Positions 8,512 to 17,129 of a stretch of DNA of 64,000 nucleotides are shown piece after piece. The notes below the pieces were generated by a model, which saw only the letters and a program-made list of their open reading frames with translations, was not told the DNA's origin and made no database searches. Source of the DNA: Microbacterium sp. SD291 (lineage in GTDB: Bacteria > Actinomycetota > Actinomycetes > Actinomycetales > Microbacteriaceae); the NCBI RefSeq assembly GCF_017355365.1, contig NZ_JADIJR010000012.1:41895-105894 (forward strand), given 5' to 3'. Position numbers and translations under genes: made by a program. The stretch's first letter is position 1; every line of letters starts with the position of its first letter.

Positions 8512-8685
8512 GGTCCCACGGTAGTGCGGCCTTGGATGTGGCCGCGGACCTTGAATGGTCGCCTGGTGAGTGCGGAGGCGGCCAGGTGGGTCCGCGACGG
8601 GGGCGGATGCTCAGGACGCAGGCCGTTTCGCCACGCGCCCGCCCTGGCCGACGTCTTCGCCGGGACGACGTGGTTGCATGGAGGC

Positions 8686-9750
8686 ATGGAGCAGCAGGAC
8701 CGGGCGCAGCGTCTGCGCGGCGAGACCGAGGCGGTCTGGGCGACGGTTGTGTCGTTCGCGCTCGGCGCGGGCGCCGGCATCCTGCTCCTCGGCGGCGATT
8801 CTCGTCCGCTGACCGGCGAGGGATCGCTCGCCCTTCCGGTGGCGGCGATCGCCGGGATCATCGCATCCGCGGCCTTCGTGCTCAGCACGGTCCGGCACCG
8901 CCGCGGCGAGACCGCGCCGATGCCGCGCTGGCAGGCAGTGGTGTCCGACCTGTCGGCGATCGCCCTGACCGTCGCGATCGGGGCGGTCACCGCCATGGGA
9001 GTGCTCCTGGCCACAGAGATCCTCGCCGCCGGCCTGCAGGGGCTGGAGCTCGCCGCGATCGGCGGCGGCCTGCTCGCCGGCGTCGCCTCGGCGATCGGCG
9101 GGCGCTTCGCGTTCGGGGCGGGCATCGGCCTCCGCACGGCGGACCTCTCCGGGCTCCTCGCGAGCTACCTCGTCATCGGCACGCTCTTCGCGATGGTCAC
9201 CGCGGTCGACCCGCGCTGGTGGGAGGTGAACTTCTCGCAGCTCGGCAACGGCGCGGGCTCCTGGGCCTTCAACGGGACCCTCATCGTCGCAGGACTCCTG
9301 ATCGCGACGGTCGGCTCGTACGTCGGACGCGATCTGCACCGGATGCTCGGAGACGACGCTCTCGGACGCATCGGCGCGATCGTGCTGCTGTGGGCCGCCA
9401 CCGGTGCGGCGCTCGCCGCGGTGGGGCTTCTTCCGCTGCACCGGGTGCCGATCCCGCACAATATCGCCGCGTTCGCGGCCCTCGCGCTGTTCGCCGCCGC
9501 GGCGGTGTGCACGACGCTGCGCGTGCCAGGGCCGCCGCGCGCCCTGGTCATCACGACGATCGGGGTGGTGATCCTGATCGCGGCGGCGCTCGTGATGTGG
9601 GTCCCGTTCGGCCTCTACGGCCTCACCGCGCTGGAGGCGATCGTCGTGGGGCTCGGCCTCGTCTGGATGACGACGCTGGTGCGGGTGCTCGCGATCATCG
9701 TGCCGCCGGCATCCCGCCCGTCCCTCCGCCGTTCGCTGCTTCCCGGCTGA
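8686..9750 (+). CDS. DUF998-like multi-pass membrane protein
   Basis: 354 aa from ATG 8686 (MEQQDRAQRL). About eight to ten hydrophobic helices are visible. The stretch VNFSQLGNGAGSWAFNGTLI followed by a ~170-residue helical region ending WVPFGLYGLTALEAIVV fits the DUF998 family pattern. GGAGG at 8680-8684 is only 1 nt from this ATG, so the start is uncertain; a TTG in frame at 8674 or a leaderless start is possible. No function is known for the family. It is convergent with the HNH gene, 10 bp away. Confidence 0.75.
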   Translation: MEQQDRAQRLRGETEAVWATVVSFALGAGAGILLLGGDSRPLTGEGSLALPVAAIAGIIASAAFVLSTVRHRRGETAPMPRWQAVVSDLSAIALTVAIGAVTAMGVLLATEILAAGLQGLELAAIGGGLLAGVASAIGGRFAFGAGIGLRTADLSGLLASYLVIGTLFAMVTAVDPRWWEVNFSQLGNGAGSWAFNGTLIVAGLLIATVGSYVGRDLHRMLGDDALGRIGAIVLLWAATGAALAAVGLLPLHRVPIPHNIAAFAALALFAAAAVCTTLRVPGPPRALVITTIGVVILIAAALVMWVPFGLYGLTALEAIVVGLGLVWMTTLVRVLAIIVPPASRPSLRRSLLPG

Positions 9751-9760
9751 CGGCGGCGGC

Positions 9761-10144
9761 TCAGTCGGCGGGTCCGTCGTCCGCAGCGTCGTCCCCGGCC
9801 CCGTCGTCTGCGAAGGCCCGCTGCACCGCGTGATGGCGGAGCAGGAACGCGGCCTCGTCGAGCCCGCGCCGGCGCAGCCAGCTGGTCACCTCGCCGTTCG
9901 ACTTGCTGGCGTTGCAGGAGCCGCACGCCGGCACGACGTTGCTCAGGGTGTAGCGGCCGCCGCGCGAGATCGGCTGCACGCAGTCGCGCTGCAGCGGCAC
10001 GGCCGACGCACCGCAGTAGGCGCATCCGCTCCACTCCTGCTGCAGCGCCGCCCACTCCCCGGGCGTCAGGTCGTTGTCGGCGGCGGCGACTCGACGCCGT
10101 CGACGTCGATCCAGCCGGGCGCGGCGGCTGCGGCTGACTGGCAT
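9761..10144 (-). CDS. small HNH-like nuclease domain protein
   Basis: 127 aa. A basic N-terminus (SRSRRARLDRRRRRRVAA) is followed by a zinc-ribbon/HNH core: CAYCGAS, then RDCVQPISRGGRYTLSNVVPACGSCNASKSN. The paired CxxC motifs, the N in LSNVVPAC and the CNxxK ending are those of HNH endonucleases. The first histidine, normally in D-H-x-x-P, is replaced here by Cys (RDCVQP), so catalysis may be altered or absent. The C-terminus is acidic (DDGAGDDAADDG). Stand-alone gene; no phage or intein context. Confidence 0.8.
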   Translation of the reverse strand: MPVSRSRRARLDRRRRRRVAAADNDLTPGEWAALQQEWSGCAYCGASAVPLQRDCVQPISRGGRYTLSNVVPACGSCNASKSNGEVTSWLRRRGLDEAAFLLRHHAVQRAFADDGAGDDAADDGPAD

Positions 10145-10158
10145 GAGGCCACCTTAGA

Positions 10159-10181
10159 CGGATGCCGCGACACGGCATCCG
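10159..10181. promoter_or_regulatory. 9-bp hairpin upstream of small gene
   Basis: CGGATGCCG (10159-10167) and CGGCATCCG (10173-10181) form a perfect stem with a 5-nt loop, in the divergent region between the HNH gene and the small gene at 10262. Its sequence is the GGATGCC word common in this genome. Role unknown. Confidence 0.4.
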
Positions 10182-10261
10182 GAAGATAGGGAATCTGTCC
10201 GATGTCGGAGGGGTGCCTCAGAGCGGAATGTAGGGGTACAGAGAACCGCCGAGGAGACACC

Positions 10262-10537
10262 ATGTACGAGCACCCCTACTTCACCGCCAAGGTCAACGAG
10301 TACGAGCAGCAGCAGCTGGAGCGCGCGGCCGAGCTGCGCCGGTTCATCGCCGAGCACCCCGGCCAGGTCGTCCGCCGTCCGGAGGGTGCACTCCTGCGGA
10401 TCCTGCGCCTGCTCAGCGGGCGCGCGGCGCAGAAGGCGCGGGCCCCGCGGACGTCTCGGTCCGCGGAGTCCGCAGGGACGACGGATGCCGCACGCCGCGG
10501 CGTCCCGGCGGGCTGCGAGCCTGCGACCGCCCGGTGA
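10262..10537 (+). CDS. small protein of unknown function
   Basis: 91 aa, unrecognised. ATG 10262 has a good ribosome-binding site, GAGGAG at 10251-10256. The first ~50 residues look like a real helical protein (MYEHPYFTAKVNEYEQQQLE, then RAAELRRFIAEHPG); the last ~40 are Arg/Ala/Ser-rich and probably disordered. No membrane segment or signal peptide. It runs directly into the LuxR-type regulator: its stop overlaps a GTG at 10534 in the regulator frame (GTGA), so the two may be translationally coupled. A second protein starting MYDDP lies at 23943. Confidence 0.6.
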   Translation: MYEHPYFTAKVNEYEQQQLERAAELRRFIAEHPGQVVRRPEGALLRILRLLSGRAAQKARAPRTSRSAESAGTTDAARRGVPAGCEPATAR

Positions 10538-10629
10538 CGACGATCCTCGCCGAGGGCGTCGGATCGGGCTCTCCGGAAGACGTCGCGGATCCGGCCCCGG
10601 ATGTCCGAAGGGGGTGGCACGATGAATTC

Positions 10630-13500
10630 ATGCCACCTCCCGTCCTCAGCGCCGCGATGGTCGGCCGGGACGCCGACCTCGATCACGTCCGTGCGGCCTT
10701 CGAGCGGACGCTCGGCGGCGTGCCCGCCGCCCTGCTCGTCGAGGGCGAGGCCGGGATCGGCAAGTCGCGGCTGCTGCGCGAGTTCGGAGCCGAGGTCGAG
10801 AGCCGCGCAGACGTGCACGTGGGCTGGTGCCTCGACCTGGGCTCCGCACGGACCCCGTACGGCCCGCTCACGGGCATCCTCCGATCGATCCTCGCCCGCC
10901 TCGGCATCGAGCGGGTCCGCGAGGCGGTCGGCGTCGGCGTCGAGGCCCTCGGGATGCTGCTGCCTGAGCTGTCCTCCGCGCTCGCCGATCGCGAGCGCAC
11001 CAGCCCCGACCGTCTCCGCGACGCGATCGCGAGCCTCATCGACGCGGCGGCGGAGCAGGCGCCCCAGGTGCTCATCGTCGAAGACCTGCACTGGGCCGAC
11101 GAGTCCACCCTGGCGATCCTCTCCTTCCTGCTGCGCGCGCTCGAGCGCGGGCGCATCCTTCTTCTGATCACCTGCCGCACCGACGACGTGCGCCGGGGCG
11201 ACGCCGTGAGCCGGTTCATCGCCGAGGCGACGCGTGCCCGACTGCTCGAGCGGGTCGAGCTGAAGCGGCTCGGCGCCGACGCGGTGCGCGACCTCGCCCA
11301 GCAGCTCATCGGCCGGCCCCTCTCCGAAGGTGCGCTGGAGCGCGTGCAGGAGCGGGCGGAGGGCATTCCGTTCTTCGTCGAGGAGCTCGCCTGCTGCACG
11401 TCGGGCCCGTTGCCCGACGGGCTCAGAGACCTGCTGCTGGCGCGCTTCGACCGCCTGGGCGACGACGCCAGGCGGGTCGTCAAGGTGGTCTCCGGCTCCG
11501 AGCAGCCGCTCACGCACCAGCTGTTCGCGTGCCTGGTCGACCTGCCGGAGGAGAGAGTCGAGGAGGCGGTTCGCGAGGCGTCGCTCAGCGGCATCCTCGT
11601 CGTCGGCGACGACACCTACCGCTTCCGCCACGCGCTGCTGCGCGAGGCCGTGCACGGCGACCTCCTTCCGGGAGAGCGCTCGCGGCTGCACCGCGCCTAT
11701 GCCGAGGCCCTGGAGGAGAGCTGCCACGACGACAGTGCCGCCGCACTGGCCTACCACTGGCGGCTCGCGCAGGACGACCGCAGGGCCCTGGGAGCTGCGG
11801 TCGAGGCGATGCGCCATGCCAAGGCGCGGTTCGCGTTCGCGAGCGCGGCGCGCTTCGGCGAGCTCGCCCTCGAGATCTGGCCCCAGGTGACGGATGCCGC
11901 CGACGCGGCGGGCATCGAACGGCTCGAACTCCTGCAGACGCTGGCGTCGATCCTCCGCAACGCCGGCGACGGAGAGCGCGCGCTCGCCGTCGTGAACCTG
12001 GCGCTCGACGAGGTCGATCCGGCATCTGCCGATCCGCGCCTGCACGCGCGGCTGCTGCGCGACAAGGCTTATTACACGATGAATCTGGGCCGCCTCGGAT
12101 CCATCCCGCTGCTGCGCGAGGCGCTCGCCGTGCTCGACGGGAGGGTCGACGACGACCGGCTCCACGCGACCATCCTGAACACGCTCGCGAGCCGCTACAT
12201 GATCGCCGGCGATCTCGCCTCGGGGCTGGAGCTCAGCGCCGAGGCCGGCGTGCTCGCCGAGCGGGCGGGATCCGACGACGAGGCGTCGATCGCGGCCAAC
12301 ATCCGCGCCGCCTCCCGCACGCACATGGGTGATGTGGAGACGGGCATCCGCGAGTATGAACTCGCCCGCACCCTGGCCAGGGGGTCGACGGCCGAGCTGC
12401 GATACCGGGTCAACTACTCCGATCTGCTCACGCTCCTCGGCCGCTTCCGGGAGGCGGTGCGGGTGGCCGAGGAGGGCTTCGCGCGGTCCCGGTCGTACGG
12501 CGTGGAGCGCACGTCCGGCTCGGTGATGACGCAGAACATGGCGGTGCCGCTGCTCGAGCTCGGCGAGATCGAGCGGGTCGAGGAGATGCTCGCCCGCGAC
12601 CTCTCGCAGACCACGCTCCGGGTGTTCCGGATGTACACGACGATGACGCGCGTGCGCGCGCTCTCCTGGCGAGGGCGCTCCGACGAGGCCGACGAGGTGA
12701 TGCGGGAATGGCTCCCTGCATTCATCGAGACCGGTCAGGCGGAGCGGCAGATCTGGTACGACACGATCGTGATGGCGGTCGCCGTGGCGGAGAGCCGCGG
12801 CGACTACCCCGGTGCGCTCGACGCGGTCCTCGGGATGCTGCGCGACGACGGCCCCGTGCTGCTGCACCAGCGCCGCGTGCTCTTCCAGGCCGGCTGGATC
12901 ATCTCCGCGCTGCGCGCGACCGGCGCGGACGTGAGCGGGTGGACCGAGGCGATCAGGTCCGCGTGGGAGGCGCAGTCCCCGCAGCTGACGGGTGACTCCT
13001 GGTCGGCGATCCTCTCGGCGCTGCTCGCGCCGTCGATCCCGGCGCTGCAGACCGCGGTCGAACTCGCGGACGGCGACGACGTGCCGGTGACGTTCCGCGT
13101 CGTGACGCGGCTGGAGCTCGCACGTGCACTCGTCCAGGACGGCGACCGCACCGAGGCGGCGAGCGTCATCGCCACGGCATCCGACCTCGCCGAGAGTCTC
13201 GGCCACGCCGAGCTCATCCGGGCGGTCGGCGGCTTCGCGGATGCCGCGGGCCTGCGGCCGTCCGGTCACGACGGCGGGGCGGAGGCCGACCAGCTCACGG
13301 CACGCGAGCGGCAGGTGCTCGCGCTGATCGCGGAGGGACTCAGCAACAGGCAGATCGGGGAGCGGCTCTTCATCAGCGTGAAGACCGTGAGCGTGCACGT
13401 CTCGGCGGTGCTGCGCAAGCTCGCCGTCACCACCCGCACCGAGGCCGCGCTCGCCGCAGGGCGACGCTCCGACACGGCGGATCTGGTGCTGCGCCGATGA
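10630..13500 (+). CDS. large LuxR-family ATPase regulator (LAL/MalT type)
   Basis: 956 aa from ATG 10630; a GTG at 10534 would add 32 residues unlike the family and overlap the preceding gene by 4 nt. Domains: AAA-type nucleotide-binding module with Walker A VEGEAGIGKSRLL (Lys45) and Walker B QVLIVEDLHWADE (about residues 145-160), a long helical TPR-like region, and a C-terminal GerE/LuxR helix-turn-helix (LTARERQVLALIAEGLSNRQ, then SVKTVSVHV). LAL proteins are transcription activators that respond to small ligands through the repeat region. The target genes and ligand cannot be deduced from this neighbourhood. Confidence 0.9.
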   Translation: MPPPVLSAAMVGRDADLDHVRAAFERTLGGVPAALLVEGEAGIGKSRLLREFGAEVESRADVHVGWCLDLGSARTPYGPLTGILRSILARLGIERVREAVGVGVEALGMLLPELSSALADRERTSPDRLRDAIASLIDAAAEQAPQVLIVEDLHWADESTLAILSFLLRALERGRILLLITCRTDDVRRGDAVSRFIAEATRARLLERVELKRLGADAVRDLAQQLIGRPLSEGALERVQERAEGIPFFVEELACCTSGPLPDGLRDLLLARFDRLGDDARRVVKVVSGSEQPLTHQLFACLVDLPEERVEEAVREASLSGILVVGDDTYRFRHALLREAVHGDLLPGERSRLHRAYAEALEESCHDDSAAALAYHWRLAQDDRRALGAAVEAMRHAKARFAFASAARFGELALEIWPQVTDAADAAGIERLELLQTLASILRNAGDGERALAVVNLALDEVDPASADPRLHARLLRDKAYYTMNLGRLGSIPLLREALAVLDGRVDDDRLHATILNTLASRYMIAGDLASGLELSAEAGVLAERAGSDDEASIAANIRAASRTHMGDVETGIREYELARTLARGSTAELRYRVNYSDLLTLLGRFREAVRVAEEGFARSRSYGVERTSGSVMTQNMAVPLLELGEIERVEEMLARDLSQTTLRVFRMYTTMTRVRALSWRGRSDEADEVMREWLPAFIETGQAERQIWYDTIVMAVAVAESRGDYPGALDAVLGMLRDDGPVLLHQRRVLFQAGWIISALRATGADVSGWTEAIRSAWEAQSPQLTGDSWSAILSALLAPSIPALQTAVELADGDDVPVTFRVVTRLELARALVQDGDRTEAASVIATASDLAESLGHAELIRAVGGFADAAGLRPSGHDGGAEADQLTARERQVLALIAEGLSNRQIGERLFISVKTVSVHVSAVLRKLAVTTRTEAALAAGRRSDTADLVLRR

Positions 13501-13546
13501 CGGAGATCGGGTTGAGAATCCTTCCGGGCGCATTCCCCGCCTGGCG

Positions 13547-13837
13547 TGGTACGGTGAGCGTAGCCCTCCTACCGGAGGTGACATTCATCACCGGCCCGCG
13601 AACGCTTGATGCGACGTGTGTGGCCCTACACCAGGATCCGAGTTCTGTGCCTCGATCGATTCGGCACGGATCCCACCGAAAGACTTCCCACTTGTCACAC
13701 GCAGCCGCTCACGGCATCCGCGTTCATCATCTCGTCGCCTCCACCCGGAGCGCGACTTTCCTCGTACCTGCCGGAGGTTCCGGTGCGGTGCTCAAGGTCG
13801 CGTAAGCGGCCCGTTCAACAGTAGAAAGTAGAAACAC
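13547..13837 (+). promoter_or_regulatory. promoter and long structured leader of cold-shock gene
   Basis: An extended -10-like TGG-TACGGT (13547-13555) would start transcription near 13562, giving a ~275-nt untranslated leader before the cold-shock ORF. Short open frames here lack coding character. Several local inverted repeats are visible, e.g. ATCCGAGTTCTGTGCC pairing partly with GGCACGGAT (13636-13672). Long leaders that change structure with temperature are known for cold-shock mRNAs; applying that here is inference. Confidence 0.5.
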
Positions 13838-14041
13838 ATGGCCACTGGCACTGTGAAATGGTTCAACGCGGAAAAGGGCTTCGGCTTCATCGCTCCCGAT
13901 GACGGCTCGGACGACCTCTTCGCCCACTACTCGGCTATCACCGGCTCCGGTTTCAAGGAGCTCCGTGAGAACCAGAAGGTCGAATTCGACGCTGAGCGTG
14001 GCCCCAAGGGCATGCAGGCGGCGAACATCCGCGCTCTCTGA
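13838..14041 (+). CDS. cspA: cold-shock protein
   Basis: 67 aa, the standard length. One OB-fold cold-shock domain with both nucleic-acid-binding motifs: RNP1 KGFGFIAP (residues 13-20) and RNP2-like DLFAHYS (about 26-32). It begins [14 protein letters not shown]. It binds single-stranded RNA/DNA and acts as an RNA chaperone in the cytoplasm. The ATG follows a purine-rich AGAAAGTAGAAA rather than a classic SD. The even, non-extreme codon choices are typical of a highly expressed gene. A terminator follows directly. Confidence 0.97.
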   Translation: MATGTVKWFNAEKGFGFIAPDDGSDDLFAHYSAITGSGFKELRENQKVEFDAERGPKGMQAANIRAL

Positions 14042-14059
14042 GCGCGATCTGATCGTCCG

Positions 14060-14096
14060 GAAGCCGGCCGGGTCCCTCGTGGGCCCGGCCGGCTTC
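14060..14096 (+). terminator. terminator after cold-shock gene
   Basis: 13-bp perfect stem GAAGCCGGCCGGG (14060-14072)/CCCGGCCGGCTTC (14084-14096), extended by an inner CCC/GGG pairing, followed by TTGC. It starts 18 bp after the cspA stop. Confidence 0.8.
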
Positions 14097-14170
14097 TTGC
14101 GTGCGCGGGCGCAAGGCGCCGCGCTTTGGTCGAGTGTCACGCGAGTTGCTGAGGGTGCCCTAACCTTCTG

Positions 14171-14189
14171 TTAGATTAGGCCAGGCTTA
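14171..14189. promoter_or_regulatory. DtxR/IdeR-like iron box
   Basis: TTAGATTAGGCCAGGCTTA matches about 14 of 19 positions of the actinobacterial iron-box consensus TTAGGTTAGSCTAACCTAA. It lies 70 bp before the first gene of a siderophore uptake operon, exactly where iron-dependent repression by a DtxR-type protein is expected. Confidence 0.55.
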
Positions 14190-14258
14190 CCAAACACGGC
14201 GCCGGTTGCCCGGTCGTCGAAGAGGTCTCATCTCGCACACACCCCACCGGAAGGCACC

Positions 14259-15203
14259 ATGTCCGCTGTGACCACCACGGAGCGCCCCGCCTACGTCCTC
14301 ACCCGCGCCGAGGTGCGCGCCGTCGACCGGGTCTCGCCGAACTTCGCACGGATCACGTTCGGCGGTCCCGACCTCGAGGACTTCGGCACCCCCGGTGCGA
14401 TCTTCGATTCGCGCATCAAGCTGATCTTCCCGCCGGCATCCGGAGTCCTGCCGGAGCTCGACCGCGGCGGCGACGACTGGTGGGGCTCCTACCTCGCCGT
14501 CCCCGAGGAGGAGCGCGGCTCGATGCGCACCTACTCGGTCAGGGAGCTGCGGGTGACGGATGCCGGCACCGAGCTCGACGTCGACTTCGTGCTGCACCTC
14601 GAACCGGGACTCACCGGCCCGGCCTCGCGCTGGGCGAGTGCCGCCGTGGTCGGGCAGGAGCTCTTCGTGATCGGCCCTCGGCGCGGGGTCACCGCGCACG
14701 GCGGCGTCGAGTACGCGCCCGGCACCGCACGCTCGGTCGTGCTCGCCGGCGACGAGACCGCGGCTCCCGCGATCGCCCGCATCCTCGAGGACGCCCCGCG
14801 CGATCTGCGCGGCGTCGCCTACATCGAGGTGCCGGTCTCGGCCGACGTGCTGCCGATCGACGCCCCCGCGGGCGTCGAGGTGCACTGGCTGCCGCGCGCA
14901 GCCGGCCAGCAGCATGGAGCGGAGCTCATCCCGGCGGTGCTCGCCCATCTCGGCGACGCGCATACGTCCGTCGAGGTGCAGGACATCGAGACGGAGGAGC
15001 TCCTCTGGGAGACACCGGGCTTCTCCCGCCTCGGCGAGGAGATCGACACCGCGGATGCTCCCGCCGACCGCTACTTCTGGATCGCGGGCGAGAGCGGAGT
15101 GGTCACGACGCTGCGCCGCCACCTGGTGAAGGACCTCGGCGTCGACCGGTCGCAGGTCGCCTTCATGGGCTACTGGCGCCGTGGCGTCGCGATGCGCGGC
15201 TGA
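14259..15203 (+). CDS. siderophore-interacting protein (NAD(P)H-dependent ferric-siderophore reductase)
   Basis: 314 aa, family-typical. The N-terminal FAD-binding beta-barrel carries RTYSVRELR (flavin-binding RxYxxR motif, about residues 87-95). The C-terminal NAD(P)H-binding half has VVLAGDETAAPAIARIL and the closing YFWIAGESGVVTTLRRHL/GYWRRG pattern of ViuB/SIP proteins. It reduces imported ferric siderophore in the cytoplasm to release Fe(II). First gene of a four-gene iron operon, 15 bp upstream of the ATPase and behind an iron box. Confidence 0.92.
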   Translation: MSAVTTTERPAYVLTRAEVRAVDRVSPNFARITFGGPDLEDFGTPGAIFDSRIKLIFPPASGVLPELDRGGDDWWGSYLAVPEEERGSMRTYSVRELRVTDAGTELDVDFVLHLEPGLTGPASRWASAAVVGQELFVIGPRRGVTAHGGVEYAPGTARSVVLAGDETAAPAIARILEDAPRDLRGVAYIEVPVSADVLPIDAPAGVEVHWLPRAAGQQHGAELIPAVLAHLGDAHTSVEVQDIETEELLWETPGFSRLGEEIDTADAPADRYFWIAGESGVVTTLRRHLVKDLGVDRSQVAFMGYWRRGVAMRG

Positions 15204-15218
15204 GGAAGGACGCCCTCC

Positions 15219-16061
15219 ATGGAACACCTCGGCAGCGCCCTGCAGGGCGACTCCCTCGCACTCGGCTACGGCCGCACCCGCGTGGTGCACGACGTCTCGC
15301 TCCGCCTCACCCCCGGTCGCGTCACCGCCCTGATCGGCCCCAACGGCAGCGGCAAGTCCACGGTCCTGCGCGCACTCGCCCGCCTGCAGCGCTTCGAGGC
15401 GGGCCGAGTGACGGTCGGCGTCGACGGCTCGCAGCGTGACGCCGCCGCGCTCTCCGCCAGGGAGTTCGCGCGCACCGTGGCGATGCTCTCGCAGTCGCGT
15501 CCGCATCCGTCCGGCATCGAGGTGCGCGACGTCGTCGCCTACGGGCGTCACCCGCATCGCGGCCGGTTCTCCGGCGTCAGCGACGCCGACCGCGCGGCGA
15601 TCGACCACGCGCTCGCCCTGACCGGCCTCGGCGCCATGGCCCACCGCGCCGTCGACCAGCTCTCCGGCGGCGAGCTGCAGCGGGTCTGGCTCGCGACCTC
15701 GCTCGCCCAGGAAACCGGCATCCTGCTCCTCGACGAGCCGACCAACCACCTCGACCTCCGCTATCAGATCGAGACGCTCGACCTCGTCCGCGACCTCGCC
15801 GACGACCACGGCACTGCGATCGGCGTCGTCCTGCACGACCTCGACCACGCCGCATCCGTCGCCGACGAGATCGTGCTGCTGCACCAGGGTCGCGTGCACG
15901 CGACCGGACTGCCGGCCGACGTGCTCACGGGCGAGAACCTCTCGCACGTGTACGGCCTGCGCATCGACACGGTCGTCGACGCCGAGACCGGGCGAGTGCG
16001 CGTGTTCCCCTACGGCCGTCACCACGACCGGCCGCGCCGCGCGCTCGCAACGACCTCCTGA
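15219..16061 (+). CDS. iron-siderophore ABC transporter, ATP-binding protein
   Basis: 280 aa FepC/FecE-type ATPase. Walker A GPNGSGKS (residues 41-48), Q-loop around MLSQSRPHPSG, ABC signature LSGGELQRVWLA, Walker B ILLLDEPTNHLDL and the switch His in VVLHDLDHAA. It powers uptake of ferric siderophore with the lipoprotein and fused permease encoded next. ATG 15219 is preceded by AGGAAGGA about 8 nt upstream. Second gene of the operon. Confidence 0.94.
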   Translation: MEHLGSALQGDSLALGYGRTRVVHDVSLRLTPGRVTALIGPNGSGKSTVLRALARLQRFEAGRVTVGVDGSQRDAAALSAREFARTVAMLSQSRPHPSGIEVRDVVAYGRHPHRGRFSGVSDADRAAIDHALALTGLGAMAHRAVDQLSGGELQRVWLATSLAQETGILLLDEPTNHLDLRYQIETLDLVRDLADDHGTAIGVVLHDLDHAASVADEIVLLHQGRVHATGLPADVLTGENLSHVYGLRIDTVVDAETGRVRVFPYGRHHDRPRRALATTS

Positions 16062-16094
16062 TCCCCGCACCCTCCCGAAACGACCGAGGAATCC

Positions 16095-17129
16095 ATGAAG
16101 AAGACAGCTCTGTCCGCGCTCGCCCTGAGCGGCGCCCTGATGCTCGCCCTGACCGCCTGCGGCACCACGCAGCCCACCGCGTCCGCCGACGGCGGCAAGC
16201 CCGCGGAGTCTGCGAGCGCCGACTGCGCCGCCGACTCCACGGCGACGTCGACCGGACCGGTGACCCTCACCGACGCGTTCGACCGCACGGTCGAGCTCGA
16301 CAAGCCCGCCGAGCGGGTCGCCGTGCTCGAGTGGCAGCAGATCGAGGACGCGCTCACGCTCTGCGTCACTCCGGTCGCCGTCGCGGATGCCTCGGGCTAC
16401 AGCACCTGGGTCTCGGCGGAGGAGCTGCCGAAGGACGTCGTCGATGTCGGCACCCGCCAGGAGCCGAACCTCGACGCGCTGTTCGCCGCGGAGCCCGACC
16501 TCGTGATCGTCGAGGCGTACACCCGCGATGACGCGATCATCGCGCAGCTCGAGGAGTACGGCGTGCCCGTGCTCGCGACGCTGGGCGCGGATGCCGCCGA
16601 CCCGATCGCGCAGATGCTGAGCACCTTCGACCTGATCGCCCAGGCCACCGGCCGCGAGGAGCGGGCAGCCGCAGTGACCGAGGAGTTCGAGGCGCACCTG
16701 GCCGAGGCGAAGGCCGAGATCACCGGCCTTGACGTCGAGGTCGACAGCTTCGTGTTCTTCGACGGCTGGGTCGACGGCAGCAACGTGTCGCTGCGTCCGT
16801 TCGGACAGGGCTCGCTGGTCGGCGAGGTCGGCGAAGAGCTCGGCCTCACCAACGCCTGGACCGGCGAGGTGGATGCCGCGTACGGCCTCGGCCAGACCGA
16901 CATCGAGGGCATGACCGCCGTCGGCGATGCCAGCCTGTTCTACACCGGCACCGAGGAGGAGGACGGCAGCAGCTTCATGGATGCCGTCGAGACCAACCCG
17001 GTCTGGAAGTCGCTCCCCGCAGTGCAGGACGACCGTCTGCAGGCGTTCCCCGCCGGCCTCTGGACCTTCGGCGGACCGCGCTCGACCGAGCTGATCATCG
17101 ACGCCTACCTCGAGGTCCTCGCCAAGTGA
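16095..17129 (+). CDS. iron-siderophore ABC transporter, substrate-binding lipoprotein
   Basis: 344 aa. Lipoprotein signal peptide with lipobox LTAC and modified Cys22, then a low-complexity Ala/Ser/Asp linker, then a class III (FecB/FhuD-like) binding domain: VTLTDAFDRTVELDKPAERV at its start, DALFAAEPDLVIVEAY mid-way, TFGGPRSTELIIDAYL at the end. Anchored outside the membrane, it captures ferric siderophore. The stop overlaps the permease GTG start by 4 nt (GTGA), indicating translational coupling. Confidence 0.94.
   Translation: MKKTALSALALSGALMLALTACGTTQPTASADGGKPAESASADCAADSTATSTGPVTLTDAFDRTVELDKPAERVAVLEWQQIEDALTLCVTPVAVADASGYSTWVSAEELPKDVVDVGTRQEPNLDALFAAEPDLVIVEAYTRDDAIIAQLEEYGVPVLATLGADAADPIAQMLSTFDLIAQATGREERAAAVTEEFEAHLAEAKAEITGLDVEVDSFVFFDGWVDGSNVSLRPFGQGSLVGEVGEELGLTNAWTGEVDAAYGLGQTDIEGMTAVGDASLFYTGTEEEDGSSFMDAVETNPVWKSLPAVQDDRLQAFPAGLWTFGGPRSTELIIDAYLEVLAK

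Noticed and set aside
10276..13584. A 1,100-codon open frame antisense to the LuxR-type regulator, and a similar one at 14187-17435 antisense to the iron operon
   Set aside because: Arg/Gly/Asp-rich text with no domains; it mirrors the third-position GC bias of the real genes on the other strand.
13497..13805. Short open frames in the cold-shock leader
   Set aside because: No ribosome-binding sites, no family resemblance, and composition unlike coding sequence here; better explained as an untranslated leader.
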